Assembly: GCA_027405735.1 (NCBI GenBank)
Contig: JAPEHQ010000019.1
Span: 501,001 to 565,000, forward strand
Origin: Mucor racemosus
Taxonomy: Eukaryota > Mucoromycota > Mucoromycetes > Mucorales > Mucoraceae
Reading direction: 5' to 3'
Length of the DNA stretch: 64,000 bases
Translations under genes and position numbers: made by a program
Shown: positions 47,657-59,522 of the stretch, one piece after another
How the letters are laid out: each line of letters opens with the position of its first letter
How positions within the stretch are numbered: the stretch's first letter is position 1
The notes under the pieces: generated by a model
The model's input: the letters and a program-made list of their open reading frames with translations, nothing else
What the model was told of the DNA's origin: nothing
Database searches by the model: none

Positions 47657-50600
47657 ACCAAGACCTAGAAGTCCTTTGTTCTTTCTTTGATCATTAGTTT
47701 TTTTTTAGTAATAAAGCCTACGTTTTTCATGATAAATGTTACTAGACTTTATTATTATTATTTCTATAAATAAGATTGTATATATCCATAAGCTCTCATT
47801 ACCGAACCCAATTTAGTTTTTCTCAAAATATTGATTTCTCATGGAGATATCCTCAAAAATGCGTACAAAAGAACATCGTTATTTCTAGTAGCTTCAATTT
47901 TTCCCCTGCATACCCTCATCCCAAATTCTGAGTTTGGAAAAAAATTGGCAAAATCCTCTTTTTCTCTACAAAAAATGCAGCTAGAAGGTTCCGCAATAGC
48001 TCGATCGATTGATAGGTTTTTTCTATCGTTTCTATTACTTATATTTGAAATATTCTTATAAAAGATAATGTGTGTCTTCAAAAAACCTCCAAAATTTCAG
48101 TTGCATTTTGCGCGAAAATTAATATTAAACATTTGCTAGGATTTTACACAAACGGATGCAAAATTCAAAGGTGTATAAAAAACATTTAATAAGCTAACTC
48201 AACTTTCTTTGCAATTCATGAGTTATTAAACGAACTTGTTTTTTGAATCAATTTTGGAACTTAGTTGAACCAATTTATTAAACTATTCAAACTAATTGGT
48301 GCTTATGACCTGCTAAATACCGATTTAAAAAAACTGGAAATCACAACCAGTTTCTATTGTTGTTGCTACATCATTATTTGCTATCAGATAAAATAAAGCA
48401 TATGAAACTCACTAATAAATTGAGCAAAATCTTAAATAAAGCATGGGTTCATCTTTAAGATATCGATTGGTAAGACAAAAGTTTAATTCGCCAATAGTAT
48501 CTTCAGCAATGAGGTAACTTATTTTTATCATTTGACGGCGTCAAACTCGAACATGTGCAATTCAATTATTTGCAAGTTTCTAAGGTTCAATTGAGTAAAA
48601 TATTCGACAAAGTTAGTCTGTTATTGTTAATTCTTCCAAACAGGATACGGCTATCAGTGTAATGAATGATGAATGACAGAGTTTCTCAAATTCTTTGATT
48701 TCCATTTAGTTGCCAGTTGTTTCGAGGGAAAAGACGGCGGGTCGCAAACATTAGGAAGATAAAAGTTAAAATCGAAAAACTTGCCTTAAATTTAAAGCAG
48801 CAATAAGACTCTCTCTTGGATCACGATCTTCATTCAGGAGTCTTTGTGTTTGTTATGAGGTAATAATGGATAAAATAAATAACAATTTGTATCAATGAAG
48901 CGTCTTTTTTATGTAAACCTCATAATGGATCTAGTTTTGCTTCGTTGGTTGACTGTTCCTTTTAATTAGAAGTGGCAAGAATCTGACCAGAAATTTCAGT
49001 TGTACAATTTTAATACTCCTGTATTTAGCTTGAAAATTACAATTTAAATGAAAACTTGTTAATAGCTTTGTTCATAATTTTATAATGTAACGTCTGATAC
49101 ATGCGTAGTTTTTTATTTAGGTCGATGTTTTTGTGAAAAAGTATACATTATAAATCGCTTTTTATCAATGGATTGATGGATTGATTAAAATTTTCCACTT
49201 GTTTTCACTCTTTTTTCGTCAGGCTGTACCATTTTCTTTTTATGCTTTGCATATATAAATATCACATAAATAGACGTTATTGCCAGGCGCATATATCTAA
49301 TAATACAATATTTATGCATATGTGGCAATGCTTTATATCGTAAAAACGAAATTAATTATGCTTTCCTTCTTACTAAATTTAGGAGGTGTTTAAGTAACTC
49401 TTTTTGGATTCCTATGATGTTGTATTGTCATTACTACTGTAGTAGCTTACAAATAAAATACACGATGTTGTGATTTATTATCATAAATTATATTCTGCTA
49501 AACTACGGTATATTACTAGATACCCTCTTCATGAACTGACATGTGAACTACAAGAATGTTTCTTTTTTTATATTTTTCGGATTTTTGGCATATTCTACAA
49601 GGTAAACTTAAAGAGTATTTACTCAAGATCTAATGAACATTGTTGTATCTTGCTTTTGCTTATAACATACTAATAGCTGCTAACTATTTAAGCAGTAGAA
49701 TATGATTTTTTTTGTTTGAGCATCCATCTCTATTTTCTTTTAAAATGTTTATTAAATTTATTACTTTTTTAATTTATCAGTTCAAACCAAAAATGATAAT
49801 TTTACTGGATTTTTTGATAAATCAAATTGTTATTCAACTCTTGTTATATTTTTGTATTGAAATTAACCTTGTAAGAAAAACCGATTAAAAACGTTAAATC
49901 AAACACTATCATCATATCACGGAAAAAAATGTATAAATGAGGTAGTAGTATCAACTATATTTTTTTTAAAAAAATTGGTATGACATTTGTTGCAAATACT
50001 GTTTTAAATAAAAAAGGTGTTATTGAACAAGTATAGCTTCAGTTACAAATAACAATCTTTCGCATAAAGAAATGAAAAATTTCAAAATTTAGAACTGCTA
50101 TTTTTCCGAAGTGATAATCATCATTAAAATTGCTAAACCAGACAAATAAATGTGTCTAGAGTATATCATAAATATAAAATAATATTTTTGTCTTTATTAC
50201 AATATTAATTGATTAAACTTACGGCGGGTACCATATAATCACAAATTAGCAATTGAAAATTCCACCTTTATCTTGGTCGTAAAAGTATTTGTATTATTTT
50301 TTCGTCTTTTGATATCATCATAACCCATTGTTTCTGGTTCTCGAAAGATGATGGTGGTGTTGACGTTGTTGACAAACGTTTATATAATCCTTTTGTAAAG
50401 AAGGAAGTTATCATATAACCGCAGTCTAGCAATGAGGAATGCTGTTTCAATTCTAATAATAAAAGTATTTCTATTGCTTCTTCTTTTGATACCATCATCA
50501 CTGCTCATTGTTTGCATTTCTCGAAATACAATGTTATCATCAAATAATACTCTTTGTTAAACCCTTTGTATTTATGAGTAATAGTATTGTAAATCTCTAT

Positions 50601-52271
50601 GAATATTTGCTGCTCATGCGTTCGTCCTTGAACAAGTCTGCTGAAATCTATCAATATATTCAAATCCGCAGCTAGGCTAATACATCGTTGAAGAATAATA
50701 TTGTTGTTTCTTGTAATTATCCAAGCCAAATAAACTCATCCATTGATGAAGCAATAGGGCCATAAAGAGTTGATTCCCTTAATTAAATTACTTGATTATC
50801 CTACACATGAATCTTCATAATCTCAATACCATTACTGAACTGATGATCGGGGAGCCACTACAAGAAAATAATAATAGAATAGGTTACAATATGCTAACAT
50901 TAATCAATGTACTTAAGTTATATCATTCATATCTACATTATTTTAATGTTATCATGGTTTTACTAGCTAAATAATGTTAAAAATCAAAAATTACAATATT
51001 TTCATGATATCATGCGTTTGCATTTTTTTCTCATAGTGAGCAGCATACACAAAATATCTAACTCAGTTAATTATGGGCATATTCTTTATAAAAGAGAAAA
51101 TCGAGCAAGAACATTATCCAGTTCAACATCAATAGATCAATAGGGTCTTTAATGACATAGGCATTACTACCCACCAAAGTAAGCTCCAATTCCTGCAATG
51201 AGAATTTTTAGCTTGAAAAGCGACATTTAAATAAAAAGTGCCTGTTTATATCATTATTTCTGATATAACCCAGGGAATACAATATAGACGATATCTTGCT
51301 TATTAAATTGTTGAAAGTTGTCAGCAAAGATCATTATGGTATCCACTGCATCATCTCTCATCTCCTCCTAAAAGTGGCAGTTGTTGTATTCGTTGGCAAT
51401 CAATGAAGATGACAACTATCTCTTGATCAAGAATAAGACCAGCTAAATGCATGGTTAATTCATATCATCAGGAGTAAATTCGATATTATCTTTCAGACCT
51501 TGTTCTCGATTTTCAATTGAGATTAACACCATCTTAAAAAAATGTAATAACGCGTATTTTATTAACGGATTAATAACATTACTGATGAGGTTTCTCTCAT
51601 TTTTTGAGTTTTATCAACTCATTTTCATAATTCAAAACAAAAATATTACAACAATCAATAGATACCATCACAGGCATATATTTAATATAATATTTTTACA
51701 TATTATGGGTCAGCTTTTCCTATGCTAAATACAAAATAAAGCAATGTAAAGCTTTTTTCTCAATGAATACGGACCCAAGTAAGCCTTTATTGCACATATA
51801 CTTTGTATTATACTTATTGAATAAATACCCCAAATTTAAGCTTCCATGAATTATTGTGGATTCGGCAAGTTTAAACAACAAGTTTATTACTTGTTATTTA
51901 TATGGACTGTTTCATATATTTTTGAAAAAAGTTATGAAATTAAATAATTGTTGAAAATTGAATTTTGAAGTTGTGCCCAATGCACAGTAAGTTTATAAAT
52001 AATATATCTTGATTTCATTAGCTGATAACTGTCTTTGAAGGAGTATAGCACAGTTTACAAAAAAAAAAAAAACTCTCTTTGCTGATAAAAAAATTAAACT
52101 AGTTGAGAAAATGCTCGTGATCAACAAGTGTTTATTCAAATAAACCGAAAGTTTTAAAATATTTACTACAGTTGTAGAAGTATCCAAAATCATAATTTTA
52201 GCATTCCATTAATTTTCTGATTAAATTGTAGGATTAAAACACTCTCTTTTTCGAAGGAGGGGGGTATAGAG
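47657..52271. other. Gene-poor AT-rich block with old repeats
   Basis: 47660-47775 is the right half of repeat R4. 47910-48270 pairs with 21870-22250. 50228-50420 and 50420-50610 are a diverged direct duplication (shared AGCAAT, AAAAGTATTT, CTTTTGATA and TTCTCGAAA in order). 51920-52025 pairs with 22470-22575. No gene is supported; short frames on both strands lack domains. Confidence 0.5.
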
Positions 52272-53076
52272 TGCAATGGAAATACCTACTAAAAAGCTTC
52301 CTAATTACAGATAGCCTAATTTGCAAGTGTCGCTCATAAGAATTCATGCCCCTTAAAATGTAAGTAACCATAACAAACAAGCACTTCAATTGAACACAAC
52401 AACAAACGTATGCTAAAAATATGAGATATTTTTTTTGAATCATAAATAGCATGTAAATGATAGCACTCTTGATCTCGATGCAATCAATTATACAAATGAC
52501 ATATACATCAAAAAAGGTCTTCTATCCAAATTAATAGATGATAATAAACAAATATATCAACTTATTAGTCAACTACTCCTCTGAGTCGTAGTTACACTAT
52601 CAGTATAAATAAAGATCCAAGCATACGAAAATTACTCCTTAATGTAAGATTGCGTAAAATAGATATGACAATAATAAACAACCATTCCCAAAAGGTCTAT
52701 ATTGTCACACTTGACATTAACATTAATGTCGAGCCGGGTTTTGCCAGCCAAATTTATTGGTATAAACTGGGCTCGACAACATCCCTACTTGACATACAAT
52801 CCCTTATGGCTGCTAATGCTCTGCATGACTACCCCTTAAATACTAAATCAACAACAATATACTTTAAATTGGAAGATTACTAAAGCTAACACCCTTCAAG
52901 CCTGATGGTATACAAATTTACTAAAATACTATAAATACTTTCATGCTTTCTCAATTATTTTAAATCTTCATAACTCTTTTATAATAAAAGCCCTCAACTG
53001 GTTATAATTGTATTTCTACTGCTTTTATTATTATATATATATATTATTTTAGTAGATAACATTGTCATTTACTGCA
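52272..53076 (+). mobile_element. LTR-like element, family C, copy 1 (805 bp)
   Basis: It begins TGCAATGGAA and ends ATTTACTGCA, matching the ends of copy 2 at 61877-62601 and collinear with it throughout. Its flanks do not form a clear target duplication, so it may be old or recombined. A TATAAATA-type box lies near 52932 and an ATAATAAAAG poly(A)-like signal near 52980. It contains an extra segment at about 52705-52790 that is absent from copy 2 and can fold into a hairpin. Confidence 0.75.
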
Positions 53077-54329
53077 ATGGACTTAGCAGACCATTTCAAG
53101 TTAGAAATAGCCAAAGCCAGCATATATAGCAATGACAATTACTGAAATTAATAAATAAACGATCTTTTATGCATAATCAAAGTTATAACTCAACGTGTTT
53201 TAATTTTTTTTTTTTTTTGAAAACTTTGTATATCCACATTTGGTTTTAACAACTGTATGTGAAGAAAAGTAACGGATAATACTGGAATATACGATAGATC
53301 ATCATTAATCCATCGAAAATGCGGCTAGAACCAAACAAAATAGTGCAAATAAAAACGGCACCACAAGTGGCACCTATTATTGCGCAAGATAAAGCCTCAA
53401 TGTTTTGTTTTTGATTGATGGAAATGAAGAGCTACTTAGCTCATTTAAAAGGCAACGACTTTTACATTTTACTATATATGTTTGATTTGATGAAGGAAGG
53501 TTTTGAGCAACAGTGATAAATTATAGTAGTTTTTAATATAGTTGCAAATATGTTCACATAACAATTGTCTCTATATGCTTTGATATATTTAATATCGATT
53601 TTTTTGACATTAAGATAATGCGGTTTGGATCATAAAGCCGAATAAATATGAAAATATGTCATAACATATTTGTATATAGCCCTCAAATAGTATGCTACAA
53701 TCAACTAAACATGTAATAATTATCGCATTAATTTTCTATTGTAAAGAATATTTCTTTTATGCTTATTAAATCAAATTTACTTTGCTCATATTTTAGTACA
53801 TTTATACAAGAATGGCAAAATGTGCTTATCATTTCAAAGGAGCTTAATCCCTATTGCAATTGTAGTATTTTAGTCGAATCGGTCCCAACAAGCGATGAGA
53901 ACAACAGAGCTTTTGCATTAAAAAATATAGTTCTTTACATATCTGAGGTTCAATGACAAATATATGATCATTCTTACCATGTACCTTATTCTCACAACTC
54001 TAATAAGTATATAAATGAATATTCGTTCAATCTCGCTACATTCAATTACAATGTCGCCCTGCGGGCCCGCTCCTACGATTTTTAATGAATTTATCATATG
54101 GCTGGCAGCCCTGCCTTGTTACGCTCAACTCCTGTCTCTCTATTCGAAAAATGTATGTTTTTATAATAAATACTAATGAGGTTTCTAAACATCCTTTTTT
54201 TTTTAAAAAAAAAAAAGAAACCACCATTTGTAGTATATTATTAGAAAGAATTTGCTATTCCTCCTCTTTACTCATTTGAACTCGCAGACAATTATGTGTA
54301 CGATGTAGAATGATCTCCTACACATCCCG
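53077..54329. other. AT-rich spacer, partly repeat
   Basis: 53290-53370 resembles 22920-22990. From 54030 to 54240 there is a copy of the TCTCGCTAC-type repeat followed by an A/T palindrome (T10-A12) and CCACCATTTGTAGTATATTATTA. Both parts recur at 55620-55870. No gene. Confidence 0.5.
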
Positions 54330-55765
54330 CCTTGTTTGGTACTGTAGATGGAACTGACCAATTTTGATTTATGAAATTTGAATGCAGATATCAAGGAACA
54401 AGTTGTAAGCGCTCAAGTTGGTTCTGCTAAAGCATTGAATAAATTTGCGTGGGATAAAGAGGGTAAAAAGACGGTAATAGGTTCCAGTGGTGCTCAAGTT
54501 TATGTTTATGTCTATGATATTGGAGAGATAAGACGAAAAATCAATGTAAATTAAAAATTTCAGTTATTAACCTACATTTCATTTCAAGGTGGCAGCTTAT
54601 AAGCTTGATGATTGGAGTCTGTTACAAAATAATATTTCTAAAAAGTTCTCAAATATTGTAAAATCTCTTATTTTTAAGACTATCAGGGCTTATAAGCGAA
54701 ATATTAATTTCAAAAATCATTCTTGTCCAGATCATCAATTTTGACATTTTCCGATTTTTTTTTCTAAACTTGCAAATTTAGAGTTAATTGTACTACCTAT
54801 TATAAATAAAAAAAATACATACATAAATAGAACTTGGCACTTTATTTTTTTAATAAAAAACAAAAAACATTTTTATTTCAAAATATCACATGAAAATCCT
54901 TTAATCAAAAAACCGTTTCTGGGCCAAAAGTGCACAGTTTCATTAATTAATATTTAATATTAAGCTTTTATAGAATGGGTATTAGCTATGGCTACATTTT
55001 TCTCTCACAATGTAATGCATTTAAGCGTTGATTTTGGTATCAAAATTTGATATTTCTATTTTTTGATCAAAATCATGAGTGTTGGTAAGGGTGAAATGAT
55101 CCCCGAAAATGTTCGCTATAAAAACTGAATTTTCAGACCATACATAGTTAAATACAAAAAAAAAAAAAAAAACAAATACTTTTTATTTAAAACTTGGATA
55201 TATCGTAGTATAAGAGATTTAGTAGTTCAATCTCGCTACGCTTAATTCCAGTGTTGCTCTACAGGCTTTTTTTATGTTGCAATTTGTTGTATATAATAGC
55301 TTTTTAATCTTACTATGCTTGTTTTTGCTATAACCGTTTGATGTCGCTATCTTCTTGCATTTTATCTGTAATTAATGTGTTCCATACAGTGTATATTTTG
55401 TCTCGCTACGCTTGTTTTTATAATTTTTTTTTACGATAAATGCTTTATATTAATTGTCTTTTGATCTTGCTGCGCTCGCTTTTGCAATGTGTATTATGAT
55501 TAAGTATTACGAATAGCCGTTTAATCTCGCTATGCTCAATTACTGCAAAGACATCGCCCTGTAAACTCTTTTTTGTGAGCTTTTTCTTGAATAATTAACG
55601 TATTATATATGATAGACGTATAATCTCGCTACACCCGATGATGGCGTTGCCCTGCGGGCTCGTTTTTGCAATTTTTTTAATAAATGTATCATATGACTGG
55701 CTGCTCTACGCTCAAGTACTGTCTCTCTAGTCAAAAAATGTATGTTTTAGGTAACAGATATTAAT
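54020..55765. repeat. Cluster of TCTCGCTACGCT...CCTGCGGGCTCG units
   Basis: Variants of AATCTCGCTACGCTCAATTA followed by GTCGCCCTGCGGGCTCG occur at about 54031, 55230, 55400, 55472, 55519 and 55622, and once at about 14990 in the other repeat block. Spacings are irregular (roughly 50-170 bases within 55230-55660). The units keep relatively GC-rich cores inside very AT-rich DNA. Nature unknown; probably remnants of one transposon family. Confidence 0.55.
54330..55270 (+). pseudogene. Repeat family R2 copy 2, carrying the better-preserved dynein intermediate-chain fragment
   Basis: At about 54420-54530 the frame reads SAKALNKFAWDKEGKKTVIGSS, then QVYVYVYDIGEI, closer to an intact dynein intermediate-chain C-terminus than copy 1. 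Just upstream, pieces resembling VDGTDQF and a WNL-NAD-like segment survive in broken frames. The following 700 bases match 14380-15070 nearly base for base in places (TTCTTGTCCAGATCATCAAT, AAAATCATGAGTGTTGGTAA). It is a pseudogene piece copied with non-coding sequence. Confidence 0.65.
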
Positions 55766-55870
55766 GAAGTTTATGAACAGTTTTTTTCCAATGAAAAATC
55801 TAATCTTTGATTGACCTGTCCTCTTTTTTTTTTTTTAAAAAAAAAGACCACCATTTGTAGTATATTATTA

Positions 55871-56228
55871 AGATTAATAGAAAAAAGTATTGCCAATTTG
55901 ACGATCATGACCAGTTTATGTATACCAAAAGCAATACCATTTTCTGATCAGATCTGTTGACGTGCTTTTCATATGAGGAAAGACGGATCTACGTTGCATT
56001 TTGTGTAGCGAAATGACACAAATCCACAATGGTCATGTCGTCATGGTCATTCTGTAAAAGGTTTAGCAGCGGGATTATAAAGCTCTAATGCTGTGCTGAT
56101 TGCTACTGCAGTTGCATATAGGTATATAAAAGAGGAGATCATCGTTCTTTTGATCGGTTTTATCACCCCCTGTTTACCTGACAAGTTTATTGCAAAAAAA
56201 AAAAAAAAAAAGCTTAATTTCAAATAAT
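55871..56228. other. Promoter and leader of the cPLA2-like gene
   Basis: Unique-looking sequence. A TATA-like GTATATAAAAG lies near 56120-56130, a CCCCC patch near 56167, and an A run at 56193-56209 shortly before the start at 56229. Confidence 0.5.
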
Positions 56229-58957
56229 ATGGGGAAAGGTCTTAGTTCAAGCATTTCCACTAGATCAAAGGTTGCTCTTGCAACCCTGATAAGTGTTTCT
56301 GTTCTAGGAAGCGTTTATTATAGTAGATATAGAAACAAGAAGAGATCGATTGACCTGAAGGATGACAATAACAATGACAATAAAAACACCAAACTCACAA
56401 CAATCGATAATAATTCTCTCTATAATGACTTTGTCGCTTCACTACCTGAATCTTTGAACTTAATCGATAATTCTGCTGATAACTTTTTAAGCAATCTATT
56501 TAATTCGACTTATTCTCCCTCTGAATATATACCCGGATTTATCCCTACTTCCTTTGAAGAGTTGAAAGAACAAATGGCAACGCTTTACCCAAATTTTGAA
56601 AACCAATTAGAAACTATTCGTGAAATGTACAATTCGTTCTGGGAATTCTTATCGTTGGAAGAATTCAGAAACATTGTTAAAGAATCGATCAAAGAGGATG
56701 ATGACCCTGAATTGCACCCAGAGATTGAACAAGATGCCTATGTAAGAACTGGCCAAGCGTTATCTGAAGAAGAAGTCGAATTTGCTAAAGCAAGGAAGCA
56801 AAGGATGAAAGCAGCGTTTGCATTTTTCATTGGTGTGGATGAACATGAGGTTGAAATTGAAGATATTCCTAATATTGGTATTGCATCAAGGTAAGATAGA
56901 AAGAAAGCAGTTTAGTAATATACAAATATTAACTGAATTGCCAATTCATAGTGGCGGTGGATATCGCGCAATGATTGGTTGTTCTGGATATTTACATGCC
57001 TTGAATGAGACGGGTATCTTGGATTGTGTCCTTTACATGGCAGGCGTGTCTGGATCCACATGGGCCATGTCTCAATTCTACAGTCCTTTAACCAACGCAT
57101 CAGTCGATACTCTCAAAGACCATCTCTCCAGTCGCATTCATACACATATCGCCAATTTATCCAACTTTCTGGCAGTTCTCAATGCTTCTCGTCACAATGC
57201 CAAAATCTTATTGCATGGTGTTGTCCAACGCTATTACCAACAAAATGGAAGCATCAGTTTAGTCGATATATTTGGCATGTTATTGGGCGGTACTCTCTTG
57301 TCTAGAAAAGTAACAATTTCACATCCAAACAAAGAGAGAAGTGAAAGCATGATGGAAGACGATGCACACTCATATAGCGAAAGTATTGAAGATCCATCAG
57401 ACGTAAGACTCAATGATAAAGAAGATCATACACAACCAGGGACCGTGCATGAAGATGATGGTACTGAAGTCAAACCACGTTTGCTCAAAAAGAATGAAAT
57501 CAAACTATCCATGCAAAAAGATTACTTCCAAGATGGATCGTTGCCAATGCCAATTTATTGTGCTGTAAGACATGAAGTTGAACTTGCTAGTGTGAATAAA
57601 GCTGCCACTGTGTCTTCTAAACAAGGTGTGGAACCATGTGAAAAGATTGATGATGGAGAGGAAAAAGAAGAATCTAATGACCAATTAAATGACGAAGGCG
57701 ATAAGAAGAGCCAAGATGAGGCAGATATTGAGGAGGAAGAAAAGGAAGATGAAGAAGAAAGGGTGGAGGATAAAGAAAAAGAAGAGGTTGAAGCTATTGA
57801 AGAGGAAATGAATGATTTATACCAATGGTTTGAATTTACACCTTATGATATGGGTAGTGAAGAGATTAATGGTAACCACATGCATTTGTTTAAAGTAAAT
57901 GCATCATCCCATGTAACTGACATTCATACGTATTGTAGCTTGGATTCCTATTTGGGCATTTGGAAGAAAGTTTGAAGCTGGAAAAAACACAGAAAGGCTC
58001 CCTGAACAAAGTTTAGGTATATTAATGGGAATGTTTGGATCTGCATTCGTAGCCAGTCTTGCACATTTCTATCAAGAGATTCGATTATTACTACCTTCAT
58101 CAGCAATCCAGAAAGCCGATGAAATGATCAACAGTTATCAAGCTTCTGTATCAACCATTCACCCTATTTCACCTGCATCATTCCCTAATCCATTTTATAA
58201 AATGTCAACCACTGTGCAAACAAAAGATGAATCTCAACAAAAAGAAGAGGTTTTACGATCCGAGAGTTTGGTTAAATCTGAGTTAATTGGCTTGATGGAT
58301 GCTGGCATGGATAACAATCTACCTTTTTATCCATTATTGAGACAAGGCCGTGATGTAGATATCATTCTTGCTATTGATTTGAGTGCTGATATTCAAGATG
58401 CGCCTAATTTCGATCGTGCAGAAGGTTATGTTAAACGTCGTGGTATCAAAGGTTGGCCAACTGGTGCAGGATGGCCTCGAAAAGATCAGCAAGCTGAAGA
58501 AAATGAAAACTCTGACCCAGTAACAGTAGATCATCATCAACAAAAGGAACCAAAGGAGGAAGCCAGTAATAAAGAAGAAGACTTGAAAAAAAAGAAGACC
58601 AAATATACTCTAGATACATGCACAATATTTGAATCAAGCTCTTCAGAAACTATACCTTCAAACGATGATGGCGCATCCGCTACCACAACAAGTTATCCCG
58701 AAAACACAAATCCAATTACCCTCGTCTATTTCCCTTTGATTGTCAATGATAATTATGATCCCGAATTTGATCCTCAAGCCGCTGAATTCTGCAGCACTTG
58801 GAATTTTGTCTATTCTTCATCGCAGTTAGACAAGTTACATGGATTGGCTGAAGCTAATGTCAAAGACAATTTAGAAAAAGTACGTAAAGTAGTTAAAGAA
58901 ACATGGAAGAGAAAAAGAGACGAAAGATTGAAAAAAGAGAATTCATCACAAATTTAA
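56229..58957 (+). CDS. Membrane-anchored cytosolic-phospholipase-A2-type lipase
   Basis: Three exons: join(56229..56890,56952..57871,57939..58957), 866 residues. The N-terminal membrane anchor ([20 protein letters not shown], residues 13-32) is followed by about 190 acidic residues. The catalytic domain has the oxyanion motif SSGGGYRAM at the exon 1/2 junction, nucleophile elbow [12 protein letters not shown] (Ser near 254), and Asp in [17 protein letters not shown] (near 648) with a following ILAIDLSAD. Two acidic low-complexity insertions split the domain, one very Glu-rich (about 57640-57815). [36 protein letters not shown] follows intron 2. The family hydrolyses the sn-2 acyl bond of phospholipids or lysophospholipids. 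Confidence 0.88.
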
Positions 58958-59264
58958 TCATGCCAACGCACGTTTATCACTTTATTCTTAAAATCATATG
59001 GTCGTATTTCATAGTCAAAATTAAATAAATACAATAATTTAAATAAAAAAGGAATCATACAACGATAACGCACACCCAAACAAAGAGGATGAAGAAGAGC
59101 GATCAAAGAGAAGAAAGAAGAGAACAAGAATATACAAAAAAAAACGATACAATTATTTAGGAGCTTATCCTTGAAAAGCTTCTTATAATTAAGTAAAACA
59201 GGCTTGCGGTGTTGACTCGTGCGTTTATTATGTACAAAAAAATAAAAATTATTTAATTATTTAA
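58958..59264. other. Short convergent spacer
   Basis: About 300 bases between the cPLA2-like gene and a small minus-strand gene. It contains a purine-rich stretch (GAGGATGAAGAAGAGCGATC) and no ORF. Confidence 0.5.
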
Positions 59265-59522
59265 TTATTTACTATGTGCATGCTCCATCTCATGAAGATG
59301 TTGCACATCTTTGGCAGTTCCTTCATTTTCAACCTTGCGAATCATTTGAGGATATAAATCCCAGTCTTCCTTGTCTTTTTGAGCTGTTGTTGATGAGCAT
59401 TTGAATCCATTGTCAATCTTTTGACCGTTCCTTTCATTAATGGTATCTCTGTAGACTGAGGGATGTGTCATACAATCAATATCTGGCTGCTTTTGTTGTT
59501 GGTTCTTGTTAATATCAGACAT
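59265..59522 (-). CDS. Small hydrophilic protein, unknown function
   Basis: Single exon with an ATG start, 85 residues (MSDINKNQQQKQPDIDCMTHPSVYRDT at the start, written here only in part). No transmembrane segment or signal peptide. It has two Cys, and the C-terminus is rich in acidic residues and His (KDVQHLHEMEHAHSK). Its composition differs from the hydrophobic noise frames nearby, and TATATAAAG-like sequence lies about 65 bases upstream. I do not recognise the family. Confidence 0.5.
   Translation of the reverse strand: MSDINKNQQQKQPDIDCMTHPSVYRDTINERNGQKIDNGFKCSSTTAQKDKEDWDLYPQMIRKVENEGTAKDVQHLHEMEHAHSK

Noticed and set aside
52650..52883. Open frame of 77 residues in family C copy 1
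   Set aside because: It spans the small hairpin insertion and is absent from copy 2, so it is accidental.
56818..57975. Long frame ending YLGIWKKV in the cPLA2-like gene, read as a terminus
   Set aside because: Splicing 57872-57938 moves into the frame [16 protein letters not shown], which matches the family and continues to 58957; the stop at 57975 is intronic/out-of-frame reading.
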